Of a DNA stretch of 64,000 bases, positions 49,348 to 57,035 are shown one piece after another. Within the stretch, counting starts at the first letter, position 1. The number at the start of each line of letters is the position of its first letter. The notes beneath the pieces are model-generated. The model did no database searches. It was not told where the DNA came from and was given only the letters and a program-made list of their open reading frames with translations. Source of the stretch: Chloroflexota bacterium (GTDB lineage Bacteria; Chloroflexota; UBA6077; JACCZL01); the NCBI GenBank assembly GCA_020845495.1, contig JADLFM010000062.1, positions 62,001 to 126,000 of the forward strand, given 5' to 3'. The translations under genes were made by a program, and so were the position numbers.

Positions 49348-50405
49348 CGCTTCGATCCCAGGTAGCAACTGCATCAGCCGGCGTACCTGCTTCGCGCTGT
49401 ACCGCGTTCGGCGCCGGAAGCGATGGCGACAGGCGGCCCCCACTCGAGCCGGGGCGGCTGGCGACGGTGCACGCTGCGCTGCTCGGCTGGTTCGCCCGCA
49501 TGGGGCGCGATCTGCCCTGGCGGCGCACCAGGGATCCGTACGCGATCCTCGTTTCGGAGATCATGCTCCAGCAAACCCAGGTCGAGCGGGTCAAGCCCAG
49601 GTACGAGCAGTTCCTCGACGCTTTCCCGACCCTGGCTCGGCTCGCCGCCGCGCCGCTCGCCGACGTGATTCGGGTCTGGGCAGGGCTTGGCTACAACCGC
49701 CGCGCGGTGCGGCTCCATCAAATCGCCGTGCAGGTGACGAAACGCCCGGACGGCCGGCTGCCTGATACCCCCGACGCCCTCCGCCAGCTCGACGGACTCG
49801 GAAGCTACACCGCGAACGCGGTCGCCTGTTTCGCCTTTGGACAGCAGGTACCGGTGGTCGACACCAACGTTCGGCGGGTACTGGGGCGGGTGTTCGCGGA
49901 CGTCATTGGCCTCGATCCGCCGGCTGGGCACTCGCTGGACGGCTTCGCCAGCCAGGTACTCCCGGCCGGCCAGGCGTACGCGTGGAATTCGGCGCTGATG
50001 GACCTCGGCGCGACGGTCTGCACGGCCCGCAACCCCGATCACGCTGCCTGCCCGCTGGCGCCCGTGTGCGTCGGACGTTCACTGTTGCCCAGCCGGGCAA
50101 CCCGCCAGCGGGCCGCCGAGCCCGGTCTGCCCCCACAGGTACGATCGGACTCAGCGGTGCGGCCGTACAATCGGCAGCCCTTCGAGCAGACGACGCGCTT
50201 CTTCCGGGGCCGGATTGTCGACCGTCTGCGCGCGCTGCCTCACGGCGGCACGCTCGGCCTCGACGCTCTCGGTGCCGCGCTGCGCCCGGACTATCTGCCA
50301 GACGAGCATCGCAGTTGGGTCGCCGGCCTGGTCGAGAGGCTTCGCAGAGATGGCCTCGTCGCCACCTGCGACGACTCGGGTACCCTGCGCGTTAGCCTGC
50401 CGTAG
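49344..50405 (+). CDS. mutY: A/G-specific adenine DNA glycosylase MutY
   Basis: A 353-residue HhH-GPD glycosylase removing adenine opposite 8-oxoguanine. Catalytic Glu72 lies in LVSEIMLQQTQVERVKPRYE, the helix-hairpin-helix in LDGLGSYTANAVACFAFG, and Asp173 in VVDTNVRRVLGR. The iron-sulfur loop has Cys226, Cys236 and Cys242 at the canonical spacing, but the second ligand position is His233, not Cys. The C-terminal 100 residues are a winged-helix-like segment (TRFFRGRIVDRLRAL), not the NUDIX domain of E. coli MutY, as in actinobacterial short forms. The first 40 residues look non-conserved. GTG start overlapping mazG stop by four bases. Confidence 0.93.
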   Translation: MTLRSQVATASAGVPASRCTAFGAGSDGDRRPPLEPGRLATVHAALLGWFARMGRDLPWRRTRDPYAILVSEIMLQQTQVERVKPRYEQFLDAFPTLARLAAAPLADVIRVWAGLGYNRRAVRLHQIAVQVTKRPDGRLPDTPDALRQLDGLGSYTANAVACFAFGQQVPVVDTNVRRVLGRVFADVIGLDPPAGHSLDGFASQVLPAGQAYAWNSALMDLGATVCTARNPDHAACPLAPVCVGRSLLPSRATRQRAAEPGLPPQVRSDSAVRPYNRQPFEQTTRFFRGRIVDRLRALPHGGTLGLDALGAALRPDYLPDEHRSWVAGLVERLRRDGLVATCDDSGTLRVSLP

Positions 50406-50675
50406 TCATCCTCGCACGCCGCCTCACCGGGCACCCACTCGCCACGTTGACCCGACCGTTGACCCGCCCCCCACGGCCGGGTCGCCGCAAGCGTTTACCA
50501 GCGTACACGACGCCATTCACCGCCGTTCACCGCGCTCGGCATACCGGCTGCGCACACTTGGCCATGTGGCGCGTAGTCATGCGGGGCGGCCAGTGGAGTC
50601 CGTCCGGTGGACGCGGCCACCAGGTCCAACCAGGGGACGCTCACGCGATCCGGGGGACAGAACAGGAGGCTCTGC

Positions 50676-51269
50676 ATGATCTCCCATGATTCGAGTCCGG
50701 CGGTCGAGTTGCAACAGAACGGCGTACGCCTCGGTACGCCGCCAGGCACTGCTACGCCGCCCACGGAGGCGCGAAGCGAGGTGCTCGCGCGGCGCGTCGT
50801 CGGGACATATTCCACGTACGAAGACGCGCAACTCGCGATGGACTATCTCGCGGACCGCCGGTTCCCGGTCTACCACACGGCCATCGTCGGCCAGGGTCTA
50901 CGGCTCGTCGAACAGGTCACCGGCCGGCGAGGTTACTTCCAGGCAATCGCGCATAGCGTGATCGTGACGGCCATCGCCGGCGCGCTCTTCGGGTTCTTCT
51001 TCGGTCTGTTCGACTGGATGTCGCCGCTGCTCTCGGGTCTGACGCTCGCCCTGTACGGGCTCATCTTTGGAGCCATTGTAGGCGCCATCATCGGGATCAT
51101 CATCCACGCCATGTCCAGAGGCCGCCGCGACTTTTCGTCGGTGCCATCAGTAGAGGCTGACCATTACACAATCGTCGCCGACGCCGACGTCGCGGATCAG
51201 GCGGCTAGCCTGCTCGATGGCGCCCACCCAGTCGCGGTGGTCCACAACCCGAAGAAGGACAGAGACTGA
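50676..51269 (+). CDS. Membrane protein with general stress protein 17M-like domain
   Basis: A 197-residue protein. The N-terminal YflT/17M-like part reads VVGTYSTYEDAQLAMDYLAD; two glycine-rich transmembrane helices follow (AGALFGFFFGLFDWM and GLIFGAIVGAIIGIIIHAM), the glycine-zipper look of this group, and a C-terminal soluble segment (YTIVADADVADQAASLLDGA) repeats the ferredoxin-like theme. The family is stress-induced in Bacillus but has no known activity. The start at 50676 has AGGAGG six bases upstream. The 270 bases between mutY and this gene show nothing recognisable. Confidence 0.8.
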   Translation: MISHDSSPAVELQQNGVRLGTPPGTATPPTEARSEVLARRVVGTYSTYEDAQLAMDYLADRRFPVYHTAIVGQGLRLVEQVTGRRGYFQAIAHSVIVTAIAGALFGFFFGLFDWMSPLLSGLTLALYGLIFGAIVGAIIGIIIHAMSRGRRDFSSVPSVEADHYTIVADADVADQAASLLDGAHPVAVVHNPKKDRD

Positions 51270-51654
51270 ATAGACGGACAAGGCCGCCCTTCGAGGCCGA
51301 TGTGAAGCGCGCCAGAGCCACGCTATCGACGCCAGCACGCGTACTGGTGGACCACACGCAAGCCCCGACGCAGGTATAGCGTGCGTGGACGCCCCCGTTG
51401 CTCGCTCTCTGGACGAGTAGCCGGGGCGTCTCGCCGTGCCGGGTGACGTCACGGGATCGGGATAGGAGAGGGGGAACGCTCAAAGGCCAGCACGCCGACT
51501 CCCGGTCGGCCCTCCAGAGGTGATCCAACTGTTACGCTGAGCCGTCAGACCGGCTAGACCAGGCCCGCCGTGAAACCCACATGCGCCGCGCTTACGACCC
51601 GAAACATCCCACCCTGGCATTGGTTGAGACGTGCAGGGCAGACGCGCAGCAGGC
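51270..51654. other. Non-coding stretch
   Basis: Between the stress-protein-like gene and the convergent Ham1-like gene. I see a short palindrome GTGACGTCAC (51443-51452) and no gene, terminator with T-tract or RNA that I could support. Confidence 0.5.
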
Positions 51655-52299
51655 TCACCTGGCGTCGAGCGCCCGGAGCTCCGGGCGGATTCGTTGGCGT
51701 AGTTCGTTCCAGGCATCTGCCGTCTCGGCCCGCTCGTCCGAGGTCAGGTCGGCATACCGCTTCCCGAGCGACGACACGACGATCAACGCCGGAAACCAGA
51801 AGCCGTCGCGGATCTGGGCAGGATCGTACGTACGCGCGAGACGCCCGAGCGAGCCAGCGGCTTCCCAGGAGCCGAGTATCACCCCCGCTCGCGCTAGCGC
51901 GATAGCCTCGACCCAGATGACGTCGCGTTCTCCTCCGTCGCGATCATGCATCAGCGACAGCAAATGATCGGCGCGGGCGACGTCGTCGACGGACGTGCCG
52001 GCGGCGCGCCGCGTGAACAGGCTGTTCCAGGCGTCGCCGAGCGCCGGAATGACCGCTCCACCATCGCTCGCGAGCGCGGCCATCCCCGACTCACGCGACC
52101 AGGCCGTCGCCTTCTGCTCGGCAATATCGCGGTGACTGCCGCCCGTCTCCGCCACGTCGAAGCCGGCCAGCCCAACCTCGTCCGGCGTGTGGAGCGTCAG
52201 GCCGAGTCTCTCCACGAGCCACCGCAGCTTCGCCTGCTTGGCCCGGTTTTCAGTCGCGAGTAGCACGTTCACAGTCACCAGGTGCCCCGCTTCCAGCAT
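51655..52299 (-). CDS. Divergent Ham1/RdgB-like NTP pyrophosphatase
   Basis: A 214-residue protein that follows the plan of inosine/xanthosine triphosphate pyrophosphatases: LLATENRAKQAKLRWLVERL at the front (family ATGN-x-x-K variant), TGGSHRDIAEQKATAWSRES (family TF-x-x-N/D-A-x-x-KA variant), then ALASDGGAVIPALGDAWNS (family DDSGL variant, with Ser-Asp-Gly-Gly) and SLGKRYADLTSDERA near the end (family SHR region changed). These changes suggest a different substrate from RdgB. The start could be the ATG at 52299 or GTG codons at 52278/52272; an upstream extension lacks protein character. Confidence 0.7.
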   Translation of the reverse strand: MLEAGHLVTVNVLLATENRAKQAKLRWLVERLGLTLHTPDEVGLAGFDVAETGGSHRDIAEQKATAWSRESGMAALASDGGAVIPALGDAWNSLFTRRAAGTSVDDVARADHLLSLMHDRDGGERDVIWVEAIALARAGVILGSWEAAGSLGRLARTYDPAQIRDGFWFPALIVVSSLGKRYADLTSDERAETADAWNELRQRIRPELRALDAR

Positions 52300-52859
52300 G
52301 CGGTCGGCGTGCCCAAACCGTGACACGCCTCCACGAGTGGGTAGGCGGCACCAGGGTACGCGCTCTGGAGGCGCCGCGGAGAGCGTCGGTGCCGCTCGAT
52401 GGGGACGCCGCCTGGATCCGTACCCTGCGCCGCGACAGTGCCACGCACGATCTCCGCATCTCGCACGATCTTCGCACCTCGCACCTGCTGCGCCATCTTG
52501 CACGCTCGACATCGGCCGTGGCGTGCCGAGAGAGCGAGAGGTGCGCGAGCCGCGAGCCGCGGCGAAGACCTTCCCGCGTCGAAGGCGGACGCCAACGTGC
52601 ACTCACACCGTGGCCCGCCCCATGCGTGAGTTCTGTGCAGCAGCCCTTCCCCACGCACGCAGCCCGCCACCCGGACGTGCCTCCAAGCAGACCTTCTCCA
52701 CACGAGCGTACTCCTGACACGTGCATCTACTCTGGCACGCTGCTTGCCAAGAGCGGAGAAACTCCCACTAAACGGAAGGCCACCTCGCCCGGGTTGGTGC
52801 GGTTCGACGGTGTGGGGGCGCGCAGCCACAACAGCACACCAGAGTAGGAGGGCACAACG
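52300..52859. other. Non-coding stretch with short direct repeats
   Basis: 560 bases between divergent genes. At 52444-52490 the motif CTCGCAC/TCGCACGATCT recurs four times in tandem-like fashion. No gene is supported: frames present have no ribosome site and no recognisable protein. Promoters of both flanking genes must lie here, but no good boxes are seen. Confidence 0.45.
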
Positions 52860-53087
52860 ATGCCCAACATCTTCAACGTGCACTGTATGATGTGCGGTCG
52901 AGCCTCGGGACACATTCGCGAAGGCAAGTTTCACCAGCTACCCTCAACGCCTCCACCGATCACCCGAGCCGGCCGTTCTCGTTGCGGGTTCTGTGGCGGC
53001 AACCTGTACCTCGAAGCTGAGGACTCGCCGTTCGCACCGCAACTGGTCGCGACCACAACGAAGGGCGTGACGCGTCGCGCATCGTGA
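52860..53087 (+). CDS. Small zinc-ribbon-like protein
   Basis: A 75-residue protein with two metal-binding knuckles, CMMCGR near residue 9 and CGFCGGNLYLE near residue 42, the look of a treble-clef or zinc-ribbon. A perfect AGGAGGG lies seven bases before the ATG, which makes real expression likely. No enzyme domain is attached; it may bind nucleic acid or a protein partner. Not recognised as a named family. Confidence 0.65.
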   Translation: MPNIFNVHCMMCGRASGHIREGKFHQLPSTPPPITRAGRSRCGFCGGNLYLEAEDSPFAPQLVATTTKGVTRRAS

Positions 53088-53203
53088 CCGTATCACACGG
53101 AGCCTCGTCGCGCCTGAACGCGGCCTGACGGGTCCAACGGAGCCCAGACGGCCGCCGCAGCGAGCAGCTACGGTGTGAAGATCGATCGAGGTAGATTCCT
53201 ACT

Positions 53204-53557
53204 GTGGCGCCACGAGATGAACTCGAAGAACAGGCCCGCGAGCACGCGGATTTCCTGCTGGATTACCTTGTCCAGCGCTCGGAGAGCGTCGACTACCGTC
53301 AGGGCACGTTTCTACTGGCTGCGCTAGCGGCGGAGTTGGGCACGCGAGTCCAGCTCCGCTGCTGGGAACTGGCGCGTACGACTGAACCGTCCTGGGAGAT
53401 TGCCGGCAGTGAGGCCGAGACCCTCATCAACGCCGCCTGGCGGTGCATGGCGACGATCGCCGGTCTGAGCGATCAGGAGGATCGCCACACTCACGATCGT
53501 CAGCAGCAACTCGAACACGACATCGCCGGGGACTCTGACGCCCCAGATGACGAGTGA
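53204..53557 (+). CDS. Small acidic helical protein, unknown
   Basis: A 117-residue soluble, mostly helical and acidic protein (EQAREHADFLLDYLVQ, AETLINAAWRCMATIAGL, ending in Asp/Glu). No motif recognised. It starts with GTG at 53204 behind a GAGGTAG site. It follows the zinc-ribbon gene by 117 bases in the same direction and may be co-transcribed. The case for it being real is codon use and a plausible ribosome site only. Confidence 0.5.
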   Translation: MAPRDELEEQAREHADFLLDYLVQRSESVDYRQGTFLLAALAAELGTRVQLRCWELARTTEPSWEIAGSEAETLINAAWRCMATIAGLSDQEDRHTHDRQQQLEHDIAGDSDAPDDE

Positions 53558-53687
53558 GGCGCCACCCCTCCGTACCAGACCAAAGCAACGGTGGAATCTC
53601 AGGGTCGTAGCCGGGACGCATGCCGAAGTCACCCGGGCATCGGTTCAGGTGTACTGTGTGCATCCCACGCAGCCGAACGCGTCCGTG

Positions 53688-54344
53688 CTAGCGCGGAATC
53701 GGGCTTCCGGGCAGCGGGTCGGGGATCACCAGCCGTTCGCCGATGCGGAGGATACGGTTCCGATCGGTGAAGCCGTTCGCCTGCATGATCGCCTCGACGG
53801 TCACGCCGTAGCGCTGCGAGATCCGGTTCAGCGTATCCCCACCTTCCACGACGTGGAAACGTTGCTGTGGCGCCGCTGTGGTGATCGCCGGCGACGGCGC
53901 CGGCGACGGTGAGGGAGATGGAACCGGCGGTAGGCCAACACCAACCGCTTTCGGGGCTGGGCTTGGGGCCACCGCGACTTGCGGGGTAGGCGTCGCAACC
54001 GCACTGCTGGTGCCAGAGCCGATAGCCCAGTTGATAGCGAAAAAGAGCGCGGCAACCAGGACCAGTAGGACGGCGCCGAGAATGAGCGTGTAAGGTCCAC
54101 GGGCGGCACGATCGGCTCGCCTGCCGGCGCGGTGGCGGCCGGCAGTGCCAAATCTGGACGCGCTCGCCTGGGCCGACCCAAGCGGCACGGCCTGAACCCT
54201 CGACCCCTGGCGACGGGAAATCCGTCGACCCACCGGCCGTGCGTCATGTCCATTCTTTCGACCGGCGAAACGTTCGCGCTGGCGATCGAGCCACTCGCGT
54301 ACGTGATCGACCAGATCGCCGCCGGTCGCATTCATGGGCGGCAT
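53688..54344 (-). CDS. Membrane-anchored LysM protein
   Basis: A 218-residue protein: an Arg-rich cytoplasmic N-terminus (1-83), one transmembrane helix (84-107, LILGAVLLVLVAALFFAINW), a Pro/Ser/Ala stalk with repeated PSPSPAPS (120-160) and a LysM domain (163-208, FHVVEGGDTLNRISQRYGVT, ANGF, LRIGERLVIP). It should sit in the membrane with LysM outside, bound to peptidoglycan. The LysM closely resembles that of the TatA fusion at 28917 (both ANGF-x-x-R-x-R). Start at 54344 has GGGGGAGGA upstream; a longer reading from 54401 is less likely. Confidence 0.85.
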   Translation of the reverse strand: MPPMNATGGDLVDHVREWLDRQRERFAGRKNGHDARPVGRRISRRQGSRVQAVPLGSAQASASRFGTAGRHRAGRRADRAARGPYTLILGAVLLVLVAALFFAINWAIGSGTSSAVATPTPQVAVAPSPAPKAVGVGLPPVPSPSPSPAPSPAITTAAPQQRFHVVEGGDTLNRISQRYGVTVEAIMQANGFTDRNRILRIGERLVIPDPLPGSPIPR

Positions 54345-54409
54345 CGCCGTCCTCCCCCCGGCAAGGCCGATCTCCGTCCCCGGGGCCGGGGCAGTCCTCA
54401 ACGGGCCGC

Positions 54410-54415
54410 ATTATA
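54410..54415 (-). promoter_or_regulatory. Consensus -10 box for the LysM gene
   Basis: TATAAT on the minus strand, about 66 bases before the LysM start codon and 52 before its ribosome site; the -35 region (GTACTG) is weak. The remaining 54416-54778 shows no gene. Confidence 0.5.
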
Positions 54416-54778
54416 CGTCAGGCCGTGCCGGTCAGTACCATTGCAGCGGCGCGCCAGGCCCACATCGTTTCGTCGAGTACCCATCCGGCCGATCTGTGGG
54501 TGCTCGGCGCCGGTGCGCCACCGGCGGTCGCCCATCCGCGACGACGACGGCTGGCCTACCCCCGAGCGCTCCGCCCGAAGCAGCAGCCGGCAATGGGCAC
54601 GGTGGAGCAAGAGTCCCACTGTCGCAAAGCCCTACACTCGTCTGGCTACCCGTGTAAGCCAGCCGGGCATGCCGCCAGCGACCGCGCGCCTGGAGAAAGC
54701 GGGGCGCAGCACAGGCGCGTATCCACGACACGAGGGCCGCCAAGGCGTACCCTCGGTCGACCCTCGATGGTGACGGGC

Positions 54779-55552
54779 TTACGGCATCTGGATCGAGTAG
54801 CCGCCGTCCACCGCGATGCTCACGCCAGTTACAAAGTCGCTGGCCTGGCTCGCCAGGAAGCAGGCGGTCCCGGCGAGATCGGCCGGCTGGCCCCAGCGTT
54901 CGGCGGGAGTCCGTGCCAGCACCCGGTCGTACAGTTGCGGGCTGTACGCGCGCGCCGCGTTCGTCATGTTGGTCTCGATCCAGCCAGGTAGGATGCAGTT
55001 GACCTGGATGTTGTCCGGCGCCCAGGCGATGGCCAGCGACTTGCTCAACTGGACGACCCCGCCCTTACTGGCCGCATAGATCGCGGCCCAGGGATGCCCG
55101 AACAGGCTCGCCATCGACCCGATGTTGACGATCTTACCGCCACCCGCCTTCTTCATCGGCTCGTAGGCAGCCTGGCAGCCGACGAAGACGGCCGTGAGGT
55201 TCGTATCGACGATCCGGTGCCACTCGTCGAGGCTGTACTCCTCAGGGCGTTTGCGGATGCCGATGCCAGCGTTGTTTACGATGATGTTGAGCTGCCCATA
55301 CCGATCGACAGTCTGACGAACCATCGCCTGTACTTGCTCGGCATTCGTGACGTCGCAGGCGTTGGCGCTGGCCGACCCGGCCCGCTGCTCGTTGAGTTCG
55401 GCCACGGCGCGCTCGGTCTTCTCCCGATCGCGCCCGGCGACCACGACCGTCGCGCCGTTCTCGACCAGCCCGTGCGCGATTCCCAGTCCGATGCCACCGT
55501 TGCCGCCTGTGACGATCGCCACCTTACCAGTCAGATCGAACATACCCATCAT
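54779..55552 (-). CDS. Short-chain dehydrogenase/reductase
   Basis: A 257-residue classical SDR. NAD(P)-binding TGGNGGIGLG at residues 15-24, NNAG at about 92, catalytic Ser in NIGSMAS and YAASK (Tyr/Lys pair) with Asn in DTNLTAVFVG; the end reads FLASQASDFVTGVSIAVDGG. The closest functional look is the gluconate 5-dehydrogenase / 3-ketoacyl reductase group, oxidising a sugar acid or alcohol. AGGAGG lies just before a cluster of ATG codons (55552, 55549), so the exact start may differ by a codon. Downstream is the LysM gene, upstream a carboxymuconolactone decarboxylase-like gene. Confidence 0.93.
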   Translation of the reverse strand: MMGMFDLTGKVAIVTGGNGGIGLGIAHGLVENGATVVVAGRDREKTERAVAELNEQRAGSASANACDVTNAEQVQAMVRQTVDRYGQLNIIVNNAGIGIRKRPEEYSLDEWHRIVDTNLTAVFVGCQAAYEPMKKAGGGKIVNIGSMASLFGHPWAAIYAASKGGVVQLSKSLAIAWAPDNIQVNCILPGWIETNMTNAARAYSPQLYDRVLARTPAERWGQPADLAGTACFLASQASDFVTGVSIAVDGGYSIQMP

Positions 55553-55734
55553 CCATCCTCCTGCGTCTCTTCTCGTTCGCGTGGCTGTCGGTCGCTGACC
55601 TCACCGATAGGGCAAGGCGCTGTGTTACTGGCCTGGGGCTGAATCCACGCCGCGTCATGTGGCCGGGCCTTAACACCATAGGCCGTTCGGCGTGGGTCAA
55701 GGGGCAGCGCGCTCGTCCGGCGCGGTCACTCGCC

Positions 55735-56166
55735 CTATTCGGTAGGCTCGCTAATCTCTGGAAGCTCGCCGCGCGCCTCCAATACTTCCGCGAGAAGGTG
55801 CGCGCCGGTCACCATGGCGGGGAACCCCGCGTATAGACTGGTGTGGATGAGAAGCTCGGCAAGCTCCTCTCGGCCCAGGCCGACGTTCAACGCCGCCTGA
55901 AAATGGGTGCGCGCCTCACGGTCTCGGCCAAGCGCGAGAAGAATCCCGAGTGTCACCAACTCGCGTGTCCGCTCGTCGAGACCGGGCCGCGAGAGGACGT
56001 CTCCCCAGGCGTGTTCGAGCAAGTACCGCTCGAGGTCCGGATGGAGTGCGGCCAGCAGCCGGCGCCGCTGGCTGCCGGCCTGCCCGACTATCCGATCGCG
56101 CCGCTCGACGCCGCGCCGATACGCTTCAGACGGCTGCCCGGCCGCCGACTGGTTCGGGTCGCTCAT
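55735..56166 (-). CDS. Carboxymuconolactone decarboxylase family protein
   Basis: A 143-residue all-helical protein of the CMD/AhpD superfamily: LDERTRELVTLGILLALGRD, REARTHFQAALNVGLGREEL and LLIHTSLYAGFPA are the family helices. The Cys-x-x-Cys pair of AhpD-type peroxidases is absent, so the protocatechuate-pathway type or an uncharacterised member is more likely. It would act on a small lactone or as a structural trimer. It may share a transcript with the SDR gene downstream. Confidence 0.88.
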   Translation of the reverse strand: MSDPNQSAAGQPSEAYRRGVERRDRIVGQAGSQRRRLLAALHPDLERYLLEHAWGDVLSRPGLDERTRELVTLGILLALGRDREARTHFQAALNVGLGREELAELLIHTSLYAGFPAMVTGAHLLAEVLEARGELPEISEPTE

Positions 56167-57035
56167 GCTGGTGCCTCACGCCGCCGCCTGGCGGCCCGCT
56201 CTCAAGCGTGGTCTGCCGTCTCGGGGTCGTCCGCCATCTCAGGGCGGTCCGCCGTCCTAAGGGAAGTAGAGCGCTGCACCGAGGCCGCGCGTCCGCCAAG
56301 GATCTCAGAGTCGTCCTCACTTCGGCAACCAGTCGTGGAGACACGAAGCGCTGACACCACCGAGCGCTGACTCGCCCTCAGGAGCGCTTCGTGCAGGGCG
56401 TCGCGAATGGCCATAGTGGTTGCAATATAGCAATCAAATCTCGTGATATTCTGGATGATTGACTCTCTCATTGTTTGTGTTAAACGCTCATCTGGTCCCC
56501 GCCTGGTGGCCTACGCGCGCCTTGAAAACTACGTACTCGCGTCCTATAGTGGCGCGACACCCCGAGCGGCGCGGTATCTGCTGCCATCGGCTGGAAGCCC
56601 GCGTCGAGCACCGATGCCATGAGAAATCACGGATTTGCGCGGCTCGTCGATATCGACGCCAGAGGACTGTCAGGTATCAGCCTGACACGATCTTCTGCAT
56701 CGAGACCCACGCTGGCGAGGCGCTCTCCAGGCTCGGTCAGCCCCCAGACTCCAGGGGGCGCATGCTGCCGGTCATCGCCGGATTGGCCCACTGCCTTGCG
56801 GCCTGTCACGGGCCGGTCAAGCATGGGCGACGCTGTGACGGAGCGTACCGCCTGGAGGACCCAAAGCCACTCATAGATGTGACGGTGTGGAGTCAGGCAG
56901 GGGCGTAGGTAGGGTGACTGGGGTTACCCAGAGGTGGCCCACGTCCGTGATGTTGGTACACAGTGGCCGTCCTCCTCCCATCACAGACGTCACGAGGGCG
57001 GCAGGACGATAGAGACATCGGTCGAGGAGGATCAG
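56167..57035. other. Long intergenic region with an AT-rich patch
   Basis: 870 bases without a defensible gene. An AT-rich island at about 56415-56480 stands out in this GC-rich genome and contains TTGCAATATAGCAA (4-bp arms) and several poor promoter-like boxes; it may be the control region for one or both flanking genes. A short frame on the minus strand (56202-56471) begins in it but shows no family and no ribosome site. The ribosome site of the next gene is at 57024-57030. Confidence 0.5.

Noticed and set aside
51443..51452. Palindrome GTGACGTCAC as an operator
   Set aside because: Ten-base palindromes are expected by chance at this length, and it lies in a convergent gap away from promoters.
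56202..56471. Possible truncated regulator gene in the AT-rich patch
   Set aside because: No helix-turn-helix, no ribosome site and no family resemblance; it ends in low-complexity sequence.
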